From contig NZ_CP054932.1 of NCBI RefSeq assembly GCF_013364275.1, positions 8,246,001 to 8,310,000 of the forward strand: a stretch of 64,000 nt of DNA, read 5' to 3'. The notes beneath the pieces were generated by a model that was not told where the DNA came from, ran no database searches, and saw nothing but the letters and a program-made list of their open reading frames with translations. The DNA is from Actinomadura sp. NAK00032 (lineage in GTDB: Bacteria; Actinomycetota; Actinomycetes; Streptosporangiales; Streptosporangiaceae). Position numbers and translations under genes: made by a program. Below, piece after piece: positions 53,701 through 62,082 of this stretch. Positions within the stretch are counted from its first letter, which is position 1; every line of letters begins with the position of its first letter.

Positions 53701-54163
53701 CGATCACGTAGTTGGGGAGCCCGGTGAGACCACCGCTCGGGTCATATCCGGCCAGCCCCCGTCCCATCTCCGCCGGGATCTGCTGAGATGACTTGTGCGC
53801 CCAACTCCCCCGCTGCGTTCGCAGTATCTCCTCGCCCTCCATGTACGACCATTCAAGTCCCAGCGGACTCGCCTCTTTCTGAGGCATTGCCACGCAAAGC
53901 CCACCAGCCTTCTGAGGCCCACTCCAACTACTTTTCAACCGGGCAGTCACTCCAGTTACCCGCTGAAAAGAAGGCTCGGGCACCAGGTCGCAAAGGTAGG
54001 GAGCGCCATCCACCACTGGCCGCACATCTGGCGATGCCTTCGCCCCGGCAGCGCCGCCACCACCACATCCGGCAACCAGCGTCACCATGAGCACGAGAAG
54101 GAGGCTCGGCACCAGTCGCCGCACCGAGATCACCGCCGGAGGCTTACTGGAACTTCGCGCCAC
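53546..54163 (-). CDS. Lipoprotein paralogue 2 (DUF3558-like)
   Basis: 205 residues. Signal peptide LVPSLLLVLMVTLVAGC with Cys33 as the lipid site. The mature part has APYLCDLVPEPSFQRVTG, GLCVAM, then PNYVIALFRCGHKEVWISID and FARVARGRDAVQDMFDFMRI. Resembles the DUF3558-type secreted lipoproteins. It is a close paralogue of the next gene upstream; the last 60 residues and 55 bases of 3' flank are nearly identical, showing a recent duplication. Last gene of the WXG100 operon. Anchored on the outer face of the membrane. Confidence 0.8.
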   Translation of the reverse strand: MARSSSKPPAVISVRRLVPSLLLVLMVTLVAGCGGGGAAGAKASPDVRPVVDGAPYLCDLVPEPSFQRVTGVTARLKSSWSGPQKAGGLCVAMPQKEASPLGLEWSYMEGEEILRTQRGSWAHKSSQQIPAEMGRGLAGYDPSGGLTGLPNYVIALFRCGHKEVWISIDFARVARGRDAVQDMFDFMRIAQKRFGELHKCTPRPS

Positions 54164-54344
54164 CCGAGCCCCTCATAAGCGCTGTCCATAACTCCCAATA
54201 AACGAACGAACACCAACAACGCGGGGAGCGCTCTGGCCGGACCGTCTATCACCTCGACTGCCCAGAGCACCTGAGGTATGCCGCTCACATCAATCCACGG
54301 CGCCATCGTCCACCCCGTCAGCGCCATCGTCACGGCCGTCCCAC

Positions 54345-54554
54345 ACCGCACACCGGATCCGCCGCTCGAACTCGGCCGCACCTAACGCCGGCCCCCTGCT
54401 CATGACGGTCTCGGCGTGCACTTATGGAGCTCCCCGAACCGCTTCTCCGCGATCCGCATGAAGTCGAACATGTCCTGCACCGCATCACGCCCTCGCACCA
54501 CCCGCGCAAAGTCGATACTGATCCACGCTTTCTTCTGCCCGCACTTGAACAACG
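54345..54554. repeat. Direct repeat copy A: 3' part of lipoprotein gene and flank
   Basis: Partner copy of 53491-53700. The 5' halves of the two lipoprotein genes have diverged much more, so either the 5' part evolved faster or gene conversion has kept the 3' parts alike. Confidence 0.8.
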
Positions 54555-54990
54555 CGATTACATAGTTGGGCCGGGGGTCTGCGCCGAAGGTGGGGCGTAT
54601 CACCGCAAGGCCCGTTCCCAACTCGCGCGGAAGGGGATGCGGAGAATCATCTGCCCAGAGCTTCTGCTGACGCCGAAGAACATCTAGACCGTCTTTGTAT
54701 GACCAGTGCACTCCGAGGGGCGCCTCGCGTCCGGCCGCAAAAGCCAGGCAGAGGCCATCATCCGGCTGCGGCCCATTCGACCATTTGTCGTCGAGCGGGC
54801 CCTGTACTGCAGTGGCTTTGCGCAACGATTGCTCTGGGACGAGATCACAGAGATAGGGTGCTGCGTCGGTGACCACGCCGGGGTCGGCGGGAGGCGTCCG
54901 CGCACCGGGGTTCTGGCCTCCATCGCAGCTGGTGACCAGGAGGGCCGCCAGCCCGATGACACCGCAGAGGGCGAGGCGTGCGCGGATCAT
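54400..54990 (-). CDS. Lipoprotein paralogue 1 (DUF3558-like)
   Basis: 196 residues. Signal peptide LCGVIGLAALLVTSC with Cys22 as the lipid site. The mature part has APYLCDLVPEQSLRKATA, GLCLAFAAGREAPLGVHWSY, then NYVIALFKCGQKKAWISIDF and ARVVRGRDAVQDMFDFMRIA. Its ATG overlaps the stop of the 700-residue protein (ATGA), so the two are co-translated. Probable partner or surface receptor of the WXG100-linked protein, by position only. Confidence 0.82.
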   Translation of the reverse strand: MIRARLALCGVIGLAALLVTSCDGGQNPGARTPPADPGVVTDAAPYLCDLVPEQSLRKATAVQGPLDDKWSNGPQPDDGLCLAFAAGREAPLGVHWSYKDGLDVLRRQQKLWADDSPHPLPRELGTGLAVIRPTFGADPRPNYVIALFKCGQKKAWISIDFARVVRGRDAVQDMFDFMRIAEKRFGELHKCTPRPS

Positions 54991-57089
54991 CGCTGCCCGG
55001 TCGGAATCACGTTGCCGTCCGAACCGCGGAAATGGCCGGTCACGTCGGCCGCACCACCGGTCACGGAACTCTTCAAGCCGCTCCGCACGCTGTTGAGATC
55101 GGTGTACTCATTCGCCCACTGCAAGAACTGGCTCACTTGCTCTGGGTTCATTTCATTCAGGGGCATGATCTTGGATTTACTGCCCTTCACCAGGAAGGGC
55201 TGCCCGGCCAACTCACGCTTCGCGTACGCGCCGTGAGCGACCACGGAGGAGGCGACCATCTGCATGAACATCTTTTCAAGCGCCTCGACGTTGGTCGTCG
55301 GGCCGACCACTGATTCCTTCGGTTTCTCCGCCAGTTGCTTGGTGATCCAGTCCACCATCTGCTTGCGCAGCTTGTTGACCGCGAGACTGTACAGCTTGCC
55401 GGCGACGGGAACTCGGTTCATCCTCTCCTCGCCGGTCGGGAGGAACGACACCCCCGTCTCCACGATATTGCGCAGGCTCTCGTGCACGCCCTGCAACCGC
55501 CCGCCCTCGGCGGCAATGTTCTGGTTCCGGATCTCCAGCAGACGGCCGAACATCCCTGCCTCACCGTCGACCACGTTCTGCCAGTTCGCCCCGTTGGCGA
55601 TGGCGTGGTCGACGGCAAGCTTGGCGTGAGCGGTCTGCGTGGTGAGAAGTACTGTGAACGCCTGGGCATCGCGTGTGACGAAGAGCAGCAGGTAGTCCAG
55701 CTGGGCGTCGCTCAGCGGCGAACTCGACGTCTTGAGCGCGAGCCCGGCTGCGTTCAGGCTGCCGTTGATCTCGGTGATATGCGAGGCCAGCACCTCGGCC
55801 ATCGGCCGCCGCAGCCCGGAGAGGGCGTCCAGGCCGTCGCCGTCCTTGATCTCCAAATGCTGGCCGGCGCTCACGCCGAAGTACTTGCGGGCGTCGGCTG
55901 CGAGGATCTTGCCCACCTCGAAGGCGAGGGCGGTCGACTCTGGGTCTTGGCCGGTGGTGGCGGTTTGGATTGCTTGGCCTAGGGCGGTGCCGTGGTCGGT
56001 CTTGGACCAGACCGGGCGGCGGTCGTGGAGGAGGTACTGGAGGGTGGTGGCCTTGAAGCCGGGTTCGGTGCCCTGTTCGAAGGGGCCCATGTAGGTGTGG
56101 GTGAGGAGGGCCTGGGCGGCTTGCTTGCCTGAGTGGGCGGCGGCGGTGAAGAGGGGCGCTAGGAAGTCCGTTTTGCGGTCACTGGGGACGACCTTTGTTG
56201 TGGCCGGGTCCAGGGCGTTGCCCAGGGCCGTCTTGCCGGCGAGGGTGGGGAGGGGTTCCTCGCCGAGGGTTTTTCGCAGGCGGCCGTCGTAGGCGATCAT
56301 GTCGCTGCCAACGGTCTCGATGAAGTGGGCGGAGAAGCGGGTGTCGCCGGCGGCGGTGAGGAGGGCGGAGAGGGACTGGTAGCCCGACGTGCCGTGCGGG
56401 GGTGTGCTGAGGGGCGGGAAGTTCGCGCGGCCGGCGCGGGTGAGGTTGCGGAGGTAGTCGTCGCCCAGGTAGGCGGCGGTGCCCGGACGGGTCGACAGGG
56501 CGAGGCTGCGGCCCAGGAGAGCCAGGATCCCGCGGGTTTCGGCGGCTCGGGTGTCGACGCCTTCGCGGTCGTGGCGGGTGTCGGCGGTGAGCGGGACCGT
56601 CAGGTCCATTGGGAGTTTGAGGAGGGCCTCGGGGCTCAGGGACTCCAGGAGGCCCTTGGCGAACATCGGGGTGATGTCGTCGGGGCGTAGGGCGCGCAGG
56701 GCTGCTCGCGCGGCGGGGTCGCCGGAGGCGGCGCGGCGGAAGAGGTCGGCGCTGCGGCGGCCGGACGCGTAGCCGACCTGGTCGGTGTAGCGGTCGGGGA
56801 GTTTCAGGTAGTCGCCGTCCGGGCGGCAGATCTTGAAGGCGAGCTGCTGGCGGTCGAGGTCGTGCGCCAGTTGGTTGCGGCGGCGCAGGTCTGAGGCGGC
56901 CTGGTCGGCCCAGGCGGCGATGCGTTTGATCTCCATCGCGGGAGCCGTGCTGACCTGGGCGGCGTGCAGGGCCTGCCAGAGTTCGTCGGCGAGCTCGGCC
57001 AGTTTGGGGGCCGCCTGGGTGAGCCGGCGGGTCATCTGCTCGAACTCCGCCAGCTTGACGCCGCAGGTGTCGGGGTCGAGCCAGGTCAC
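54987..57089 (-). CDS. Large helical protein of WXG100 operon (DUF6571-like)
   Basis: 700 residues, predicted mostly helical, with no signal peptide or membrane helix. N-terminal TWLDPDTCGVKLAEFEQMTR and LADELWQALHAAQVSTAPAM resemble the start of T7SS-linked WXG/LXG-type helical hairpins. The middle carries LLTAAGDTRFSAHFIETVGS and RRPVWSKTDHGTALGQAIQT. The C-terminal third (GEAGMFGRLLEIRNQNIAAE onwards) is helical. Matches in my memory the DUF6571 family of Streptosporangiales. No catalytic motif seen. Between two WxG-like genes and two lipoprotein genes, with GTGA and ATGA overlaps; a candidate secreted substrate or assembly component. Confidence 0.8.
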   Translation of the reverse strand: MTWLDPDTCGVKLAEFEQMTRRLTQAAPKLAELADELWQALHAAQVSTAPAMEIKRIAAWADQAASDLRRRNQLAHDLDRQQLAFKICRPDGDYLKLPDRYTDQVGYASGRRSADLFRRAASGDPAARAALRALRPDDITPMFAKGLLESLSPEALLKLPMDLTVPLTADTRHDREGVDTRAAETRGILALLGRSLALSTRPGTAAYLGDDYLRNLTRAGRANFPPLSTPPHGTSGYQSLSALLTAAGDTRFSAHFIETVGSDMIAYDGRLRKTLGEEPLPTLAGKTALGNALDPATTKVVPSDRKTDFLAPLFTAAAHSGKQAAQALLTHTYMGPFEQGTEPGFKATTLQYLLHDRRPVWSKTDHGTALGQAIQTATTGQDPESTALAFEVGKILAADARKYFGVSAGQHLEIKDGDGLDALSGLRRPMAEVLASHITEINGSLNAAGLALKTSSSPLSDAQLDYLLLFVTRDAQAFTVLLTTQTAHAKLAVDHAIANGANWQNVVDGEAGMFGRLLEIRNQNIAAEGGRLQGVHESLRNIVETGVSFLPTGEERMNRVPVAGKLYSLAVNKLRKQMVDWITKQLAEKPKESVVGPTTNVEALEKMFMQMVASSVVAHGAYAKRELAGQPFLVKGSKSKIMPLNEMNPEQVSQFLQWANEYTDLNSVRSGLKSSVTGGAADVTGHFRGSDGNVIPTGQR

Positions 57090-57319
57090 GGGCGGTTCAG
57101 TTCGTCTCGGACGAGTTGGAGCGCCCTGCGCAGCTCGGCGTGCAGGGCGGCGTCGCTCTCGTCGAGCTTGCGGGCGAAGGCGCGGGAGGTGGTGCCGCCT
57201 ACCCAGGCGTGGTCGTCCATGGCCTGGCGAGGCGCGGTGAACAGGTGCCAGTGCTCGTCGGACAGCACCTGGATGCGGCCTAGGAGGAACTGCAGTTGCA
57301 GCGGTGATGGTGTGCTCAC
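57086..57319 (-). CDS. Small WxG-like helical protein
   Basis: 77 residues. STPSPLQLQFLLGRIQVLSD then DEHWHLFTAPRQAMDDHAWVGG, a helix-turn-helix hairpin with a W-V-G turn in place of W-x-G, then TTSRAFARKLDESDAALHAE. Size and layout are as in WXG100 proteins. GTG start. Its stop overlaps the next gene start (GTGA). Probably a partner of the 700-residue protein or of the WXG100 protein 106 bp upstream. Confidence 0.75.
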   Translation of the reverse strand: MSTPSPLQLQFLLGRIQVLSDEHWHLFTAPRQAMDDHAWVGGTTSRAFARKLDESDAALHAELRRALQLVRDELNRP

Positions 57320-57425
57320 GTGATCCCTCTGGCGTGGGGCCGGCCGCGGGGTCGCCGGGAGCGGGGAGCTGAATGCGGGTCCCGACCTCGGGGGGATGGG
57401 CCGGGACCCGCGGCTCAGGGGGAGG

Positions 57426-57695
57426 TCAGCGGGTGGCGGCCTCGATGTTCTGCTGGGACTTGCGGATGTCCTGGCTGCCCTGCTCCAGGGCCAGCGCCAT
57501 CTTGTCGAAGGCGGTCTTGGCCTCGGCCCAGGCGGAGCGGAAGCGGTCGGCGCCCGGGCCCCACCAGGCGGCGCTGCTGCTCACCGTGCGGCCGTTGAGG
57601 TCCTTGATCAGGGCGTCGAGGTTGCGGGAGTGCTTGCTGAAGATGCGGGACAGTTCCTCGAGTTCGCCGAGGTTGGCTCCGCGCTTGTCGCCCAT
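57426..57695 (-). CDS. WXG100-family protein (EsxA-like)
   Basis: 89 residues. GELEELSRIFSKHSRNLDAL is helix one, SSSAAWWGPGADRFRSAWAE holds the WxG turn (W-W-G) and TAFDKMALALEQGSQDIRKS is helix two. Substrates and chaperones of type VII secretion have this form. The ATG at 57695 fits the family start; a longer reading to 57773 adds unconserved residues. First gene of the minus-strand operon WXG100, WxG-like, 700-residue protein, two lipoproteins. The only EccC-type ATPase in the window is about 5 kb away on the opposite strand. Confidence 0.9.
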   Translation of the reverse strand: MGDKRGANLGELEELSRIFSKHSRNLDALIKDLNGRTVSSSAAWWGPGADRFRSAWAEAKTAFDKMALALEQGSQDIRKSQQNIEAATR

Positions 57696-57915
57696 CGCTC
57701 CGGCCCTTTCGTCGCTGATCGCCGAACGTTTTGCCGTGTGCTTCGGAAAGAATGGCGTCAGCTTACGCCCCATCGATCACGTCAATCCAGCCGCACCTCC
57801 CCCGAAACGGCCATATTCCCGCCATCTCGGGATGTCCGGATGTGGCCACCACGGGGCTTGTGACGCGCATACTTACTGTGCGTCAAGGAAATTTCAGAGC
57901 GCGGCGAAAGCGCGG

Positions 57916-58452
57916 TCAGCGGTCGGGGGTGACGGGGTCGTTGACCGGGCGGGCGGCCGGGTCCAGGACGCGTTCGGCGATCATGATGATCTGCTCGCCG
58001 CGGGTCCGGAACTCGAACCGGCGCCGCACCGACTGGGTGAACTTGCCGCCGCCGTACTTGACCTCGGTGTGCTCGACCGCCTCCAGCGTGATGCGGTCCC
58101 CCTCGCGGACGGCGCTGCGCGCGTCCAGGCGGGTGCGGGCGCCGGTGTAGGCGGGGCCGCCCGCCACCGGCGCGCGGTTGCGGGTCTCCAGTTCGCGGAC
58201 GGCCCGCTCCTGCGCGCGCGCCAGCTTCGGGGAGATCTGCACGCCCTGCACCTCCGTCGGCATGGCGCGGCGGTCCTGCGCGTGCACGAGGGCCTGCGAG
58301 CGGCGCGCCAGGAAGGCCCGCGCGGCGACGGTCAGCTGCTCGGTGACGTAGTCCTCCACGGCGGGGGGCTCCCGGTGGACGGCGGACGAGGGCGCCACCA
58401 GGCAGGCGGCCAGCACCACCGCCAGGCCGGCCCGGCGCCAGGGGCGCACCAT
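57916..58452 (-). CDS. Secreted hypothetical protein
   Basis: 178 residues. A signal peptide AGLAVVLAACLVAPSSA (about 8-24; a Cys is inside it but the lipobox is poor). The mature part begins VHREPPAVEDYVTEQLTVAA and contains RRRFEFRTRGEQIIMIAERV at the end. It may fold as a small alpha-beta (SnoaL/NTF2-like) domain, but I am not sure. Function not recognised. No obvious operon partner; a terminator of the upstream gene lies 76 bp away. Confidence 0.7.
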   Translation of the reverse strand: MVRPWRRAGLAVVLAACLVAPSSAVHREPPAVEDYVTEQLTVAARAFLARRSQALVHAQDRRAMPTEVQGVQISPKLARAQERAVRELETRNRAPVAGGPAYTGARTRLDARSAVREGDRITLEAVEHTEVKYGGGKFTQSVRRRFEFRTRGEQIIMIAERVLDPAARPVNDPVTPDR

Positions 58453-58527
58453 CGGCGGCTCCGGTGATCATGTGCGTGCAGATTCGAGCCGAGGGTACAC
58501 CGGGTGGGCGCGCCCTTTCGCGGCAAA

Positions 58528-58557
58528 GCCCGCGCCCCGGGTGTAAGGGGCGCGGGC
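58528..58557 (-). terminator. Rho-independent terminator-like hairpin
   Basis: GCCCGCGCCCC and GGGGCGCGGGC form a perfect 11-bp stem with an 8-base loop. On the minus strand it is followed by TTTGCCGC. It follows the 109-residue membrane protein gene and ends that transcript before the secreted-protein gene. Confidence 0.65.
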
Positions 58558-58576
58558 ATTTCCGGGTAATGGCAGG

Positions 58577-58906
58577 TCAGCTCGCTTCGCTCTGCAGCGC
58601 GGCGACGCGGGAACGGGCCTGCGCCATCGCCTCGTGATAGCGCTCCTCCCATTCCGCGTCGCCGTCCTCGATGGCGGCGACCGTCTGCCGGCCGAGTTCG
58701 GCGCGCAGGTCGCCGGCGTCGTCGCGGGTGACCTGCCGGACGACGACCGTGGTGACGCCGCCGGACGACTCGGTGTGGGTCTCCCAGCGGGCGCCGCGCT
58801 CCAGCGCCGCCTTCCCGGCGGCGGAGCGGTCGGCGAACGCGTACATCAGCAGGACGACCACGGCGGCGACCACCGCGAGCGCCACCAGCACGATCAGGAA
58901 CCGCAT
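58577..58906 (-). CDS. Single-pass membrane-anchored hypothetical protein
   Basis: 109 residues. One N-terminal membrane helix, FLIVLVALAVVAAVVVLLMYA (described from position 3), then a soluble domain of about 80 residues: ARWETHTESSGGVTTVVVRQ and RAELGRQTVAAIEDGDAEWEE, ending in a helix. I do not recognise a family. Lies downstream of the SPFH-like gene in the same direction, 13 bp apart, so the two may form an operon with membrane functions. Confidence 0.75.
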   Translation of the reverse strand: MRFLIVLVALAVVAAVVVLLMYAFADRSAAGKAALERGARWETHTESSGGVTTVVVRQVTRDDAGDLRAELGRQTVAAIEDGDAEWEERYHEAMAQARSRVAALQSEAS

Positions 58907-58919
58907 GACCGCCTCCCCG

Positions 58920-59963
58920 TCACCGGCCCCGCAGGAGCGACCCGTTCGGGTTGCCGGGCGCGTACACGGTGATGCCCTGCGGGAGCGCCTTCAGTTCCTC
59001 GATCCTCGCGCAGGTCGGGCACTTGTTGTAGCCGTCCTGCCGGGCCTTGTTGGCGGCGGCCTCCGCCTTGGCCGTGGAGACCTTCGCCTGCGCCTCGCTG
59101 ACCTGCGCGAACGCGGCCTGGGCGCGGTCCACCGCGTCCTGCACCTTGGCCGGCAGGGTGATCCGGACGAGGTTGAAGTGGATGTTGGTCACGAACTTGC
59201 CGCCGAGCGTCTGCTCCAGGTCGGCGGCCAGGCTGGTGTTGATCGCGTTCTGCACCTTGGCGATGTTGGCGTTGTTGCTCTGCGCCTTCGCCCCGACGGG
59301 CTGGACGCCGCGCGGCTGCGCGGAGGAGTTCTGCACGAGCGCGCAGGAGGAGACGAGCTCGGCGCACCGGAAGCTGTTGATCTGGCTGCGCAGGTCGTTG
59401 TCGATCACCGGCCGGACGATCTGGTCGAGGAACGCCGACCAGCCCTGGTCGCCGTCGTAGACGTTGTACATCTCGCCGCCGGCGCTGCGGAACTTGCGGG
59501 TGCCGTACTTGTCGTCGAACTCCTTGATCGCCCCGTGGTCCTGGTTGAGGGTGAAGTACAGCGTCCCCTCGATGCCCATGTTGACGCCGTCGGAGCTCGG
59601 CACGGTGACGACGTCCACGCCGGTCTCGTCGCCCTTCTTGGCGTCCGACGTGATCGTGTAGAAGCGCTGCTGGGCCGGGTACTTGTGGACCTGCGAGTAC
59701 AGGCCGATCCAGACCCGGCCGGAGCCCGGGTTGATCACCTGGCGGATCCTGTTGTTGTCGAAGAACCCGCCGTTGCGGATGACGGCGATCTCGCCCCCGC
59801 TGGTGCGCTCGTAGCCGCCGAACAGGGCGCTGAGCACCGGCCAGCCGACGACGACCAGCAGCACGGCGGCGATGACGGCGGTGCGCCGCCGGGGCCTGCT
59901 CAGCCCCGAGAGCCGGCTGCCCGCGCCGGCCCGGTTCTTGCCGGACGACTCCTTGTTGGCCAC
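58920..59963 (-). CDS. SPFH/Band 7-like membrane protein
   Basis: 347 residues. A membrane helix (RTAVIAAVLLVVVGWPVLSA, about 27-46) is followed by an SPFH-like core: GEIAVIRNGGFFDNNRIRQV, GRVWIGLYSQVHKYPAQQRF and DGVNMGIEGTLYFTLNQDHG. A coiled region (AQAAFAQVSEAQAKVSTAKA) and a Cys pair (CPTC) precede the tail. Related to flotillin/prohibitin scaffold proteins. Start: GTG at 59963 has GAGAGGAG at better spacing than the GTG at 59969. A second, partial SPFH gene lies at the right window end. Confidence 0.85.
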   Translation of the reverse strand: MANKESSGKNRAGAGSRLSGLSRPRRRTAVIAAVLLVVVGWPVLSALFGGYERTSGGEIAVIRNGGFFDNNRIRQVINPGSGRVWIGLYSQVHKYPAQQRFYTITSDAKKGDETGVDVVTVPSSDGVNMGIEGTLYFTLNQDHGAIKEFDDKYGTRKFRSAGGEMYNVYDGDQGWSAFLDQIVRPVIDNDLRSQINSFRCAELVSSCALVQNSSAQPRGVQPVGAKAQSNNANIAKVQNAINTSLAADLEQTLGGKFVTNIHFNLVRITLPAKVQDAVDRAQAAFAQVSEAQAKVSTAKAEAAANKARQDGYNKCPTCARIEELKALPQGITVYAPGNPNGSLLRGR

Positions 59964-60165
59964 GACCACTCCTCTCGCGCCCGCCCCGTCTGCGTGCGGG
60001 TCGCGGATGAGACGGCGGCGGGCCCGGACGGGCTCCCCCGGTCACCAGACCGTTATCTCGCGAAACCTCCCACTATCCGGGACATGGAGCCCTATAAGGA
60101 GGGCCTTACGAAAAGCTGGTTCGGCCGTTATCTAGACTGCCTGCGAGGTTAGGGAGGAGACCCAC

Positions 60166-61935
60166 GTGCGCAAGGTCCTGATCGCCAACCGCGGAGAGAT
60201 CGCGGTCCGTATAGCCCGTGCCTGCCGTGATGCGGGGCTGGCAAGTGTGGCGGTGTACGCCGAACCCGATCTGGAGGCGCTGCACGTTCGGGTCGCCGAC
60301 GAGGCGTTCGCCCTGGGCGGGCAGACGGCCGCCGAGAGCTATCTGAACATCGAGAAGCTGCTGAAGATCGCCGCCGAGGCCGGCGCGGACGCCGTCCACC
60401 CCGGGTACGGGTTCCTGGCGGAGAACGCCGACTTCGCCGCCGCGGTGGAGAACGCCGGGCTGACCTGGATCGGCCCGCCGCCCGCCGCGATCACCGCGCT
60501 GGGCGACAAGGTGCAGGCCCGGCACATCGCGCAGAAGGTCGGCGCGCCGCTGGTGGCCGGCACCAAGGACCCGGTGTCGGGGGCGGACGAGGTCGTCGCG
60601 TTCGCCGAGGAGCACGGGCTGCCCATCGCGATCAAGGCCGCGTTCGGCGGCGGCGGGCGCGGGCTGAAGGTCGCCCGGAAGCTGGAGGAGGTCGCCGAGC
60701 TGTACGACTCCGCCGTCCGCGAGGCGGTCGGCGCGTTCGGGCGCGGCGAGTGCTTCGTCGAGCGGTACCTGGACAAGCCCCGGCACGTGGAGACCCAGTG
60801 CCTGGCCGACAAGCACGGCAACGTGGTCGTGGTCTCCACCCGCGACTGCTCGCTGCAGCGCCGGCACCAGAAGCTCGTCGAGGAGGCCCCGGCCCCCTAC
60901 CTGTCGGACGAGCAGCTCGAACTGCTGTACAGCTCCTCCAAGGCCATCCTGAAGGAGGCCGGGTACGTCGGCGCGGGGACCTGCGAGTTCCTCGTCGGCC
61001 AGGACGGCACGATCTCGTTCCTGGAGGTCAACACCCGGCTCCAGGTCGAGCACCCGGTCACCGAGGAGGTCGCCGGGGTCGACCTCGTCCGCGAGATGTT
61101 CCGCGTCGCCGACGGCGAGGAGCTCGGCTACGGCGACCCCGAGCTGCGCGGCCACTCGATCGAGTTCCGGCTGAACGCCGAGGACGCGGGCCGCGGGTTC
61201 CTGCCGGCGGTCGGCACGCTGACCGCGTGGCAGCCGCCGACCGGCCCCGGCGTCCGGTTGGACGCGGGCTACGACGCCGGGCAGACCGTCCCGCAGGCGT
61301 TCGACTCGCTGATCGCCAAGCTGATCGTGACGGGCGCGACGCGGCGGCAGGCCGTCGAGCGGTCCCGCCGCGCGCTGGCCGAGTTCGTGATCGACGGCAT
61401 GCCGACGGTGCTGCCGTTCCACCAGGCCGTGCTGGACGACCCGGCGTTCGTGCCGGCGGACGACGAGACGCCGTTCTCCGTCCACACCCGGTGGATCGAG
61501 ACCGAGTTCGACAACCGGATCCCGCCCTTCGAGCACGCTCCGGCGGGCGACGAGGACGAGGCGGGCGAGCGGGAGCGCGTCACCGTCGAGGTCGGCGGCA
61601 AGCGCATCGAGGTCGTGCTGCCCGCCGGGCTCGGCGCGTCCGCGGCCCCCGCCGCCGGGAAGGCGCAGCCCGCCAAGCGGCGCGGCGGCTCCAAGGGCGG
61701 CGGCGCGCAGGCGTCCGGCGACTCCCTGGTCAGCCCGATGCAGGGCACCATCGTCAAGATCGTCGTCGAGGACGGCGCGACGGTGGCGGCCGGGGACACC
61801 ATCGTGGTCCTGGAGGCCATGAAGATGGAGCAGCCGCTCACCGCGCACAAGGCCGGGACGCTCACCGGGCTGTCCGCCGAGGTCGGGCAGACGGTCTCGG
61901 CCGGCGCCGTGATCTGCGAGATCAAGGACAGCTGA
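60166..61935 (+). CDS. Acyl-CoA carboxylase alpha subunit (biotin carboxylase plus BCCP)
   Basis: 589 residues. The biotin carboxylase part starts RKVLIANRGEIAVRIARACR. The ATP-grasp has AAFGGGGRGLKVARK and the catalytic FLEVNTRLQVEHPVTEEVAG. A linker of about 60 Ala/Pro/Lys residues leads to the BCCP domain with Lys553 in VLEAMKMEQPLTAH as the biotin site. Forms malonyl-CoA or methylmalonyl-CoA with beta and epsilon subunits (28-30 kb here); birA at 22 kb would biotinylate it. GTG start after GGGAGGAG. Followed by two nested GC stems acting as terminator. Confidence 0.97.
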   Translation: MRKVLIANRGEIAVRIARACRDAGLASVAVYAEPDLEALHVRVADEAFALGGQTAAESYLNIEKLLKIAAEAGADAVHPGYGFLAENADFAAAVENAGLTWIGPPPAAITALGDKVQARHIAQKVGAPLVAGTKDPVSGADEVVAFAEEHGLPIAIKAAFGGGGRGLKVARKLEEVAELYDSAVREAVGAFGRGECFVERYLDKPRHVETQCLADKHGNVVVVSTRDCSLQRRHQKLVEEAPAPYLSDEQLELLYSSSKAILKEAGYVGAGTCEFLVGQDGTISFLEVNTRLQVEHPVTEEVAGVDLVREMFRVADGEELGYGDPELRGHSIEFRLNAEDAGRGFLPAVGTLTAWQPPTGPGVRLDAGYDAGQTVPQAFDSLIAKLIVTGATRRQAVERSRRALAEFVIDGMPTVLPFHQAVLDDPAFVPADDETPFSVHTRWIETEFDNRIPPFEHAPAGDEDEAGERERVTVEVGGKRIEVVLPAGLGASAAPAAGKAQPAKRRGGSKGGGAQASGDSLVSPMQGTIVKIVVEDGATVAAGDTIVVLEAMKMEQPLTAHKAGTLTGLSAEVGQTVSAGAVICEIKDS

Positions 61936-61997
61936 CCGGCGGCCCGCTCCGTCCGGCCCGGGCCGGACGGAGCGGGCTGGACGGAGCGGGCCGCCGG
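61936..61997 (+). terminator. Terminator with two mutually exclusive GC stems
   Basis: An inner stem pairs 61942-61959 with 61960-61977 (perfect, 18 bp, nearly no loop). An outer alternative pairs 61936-61954 with 61979-61997 (perfect, 19 bp). Both use the same 5' arm; GGACGGAGCGGGC occurs twice on the 3' side. No U-run follows, as is common in high-GC actinomycetes. Confidence 0.65.
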
Positions 61998-62082
61998 CAT
62001 GGGTGCCGGACCCCATGCCGGATCGGTACAAATCCGTCCAACGGAGGAGGCATCAGGCCGTCCACGTGGGCAGATAGTAGAT

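Noticed and set aside
54130..54381. 83-codon minus-strand open frame between the two lipoprotein genes
   Set aside because: No ribosome site, no family features, and part of the region is duplicated lipoprotein flank; judged non-coding.
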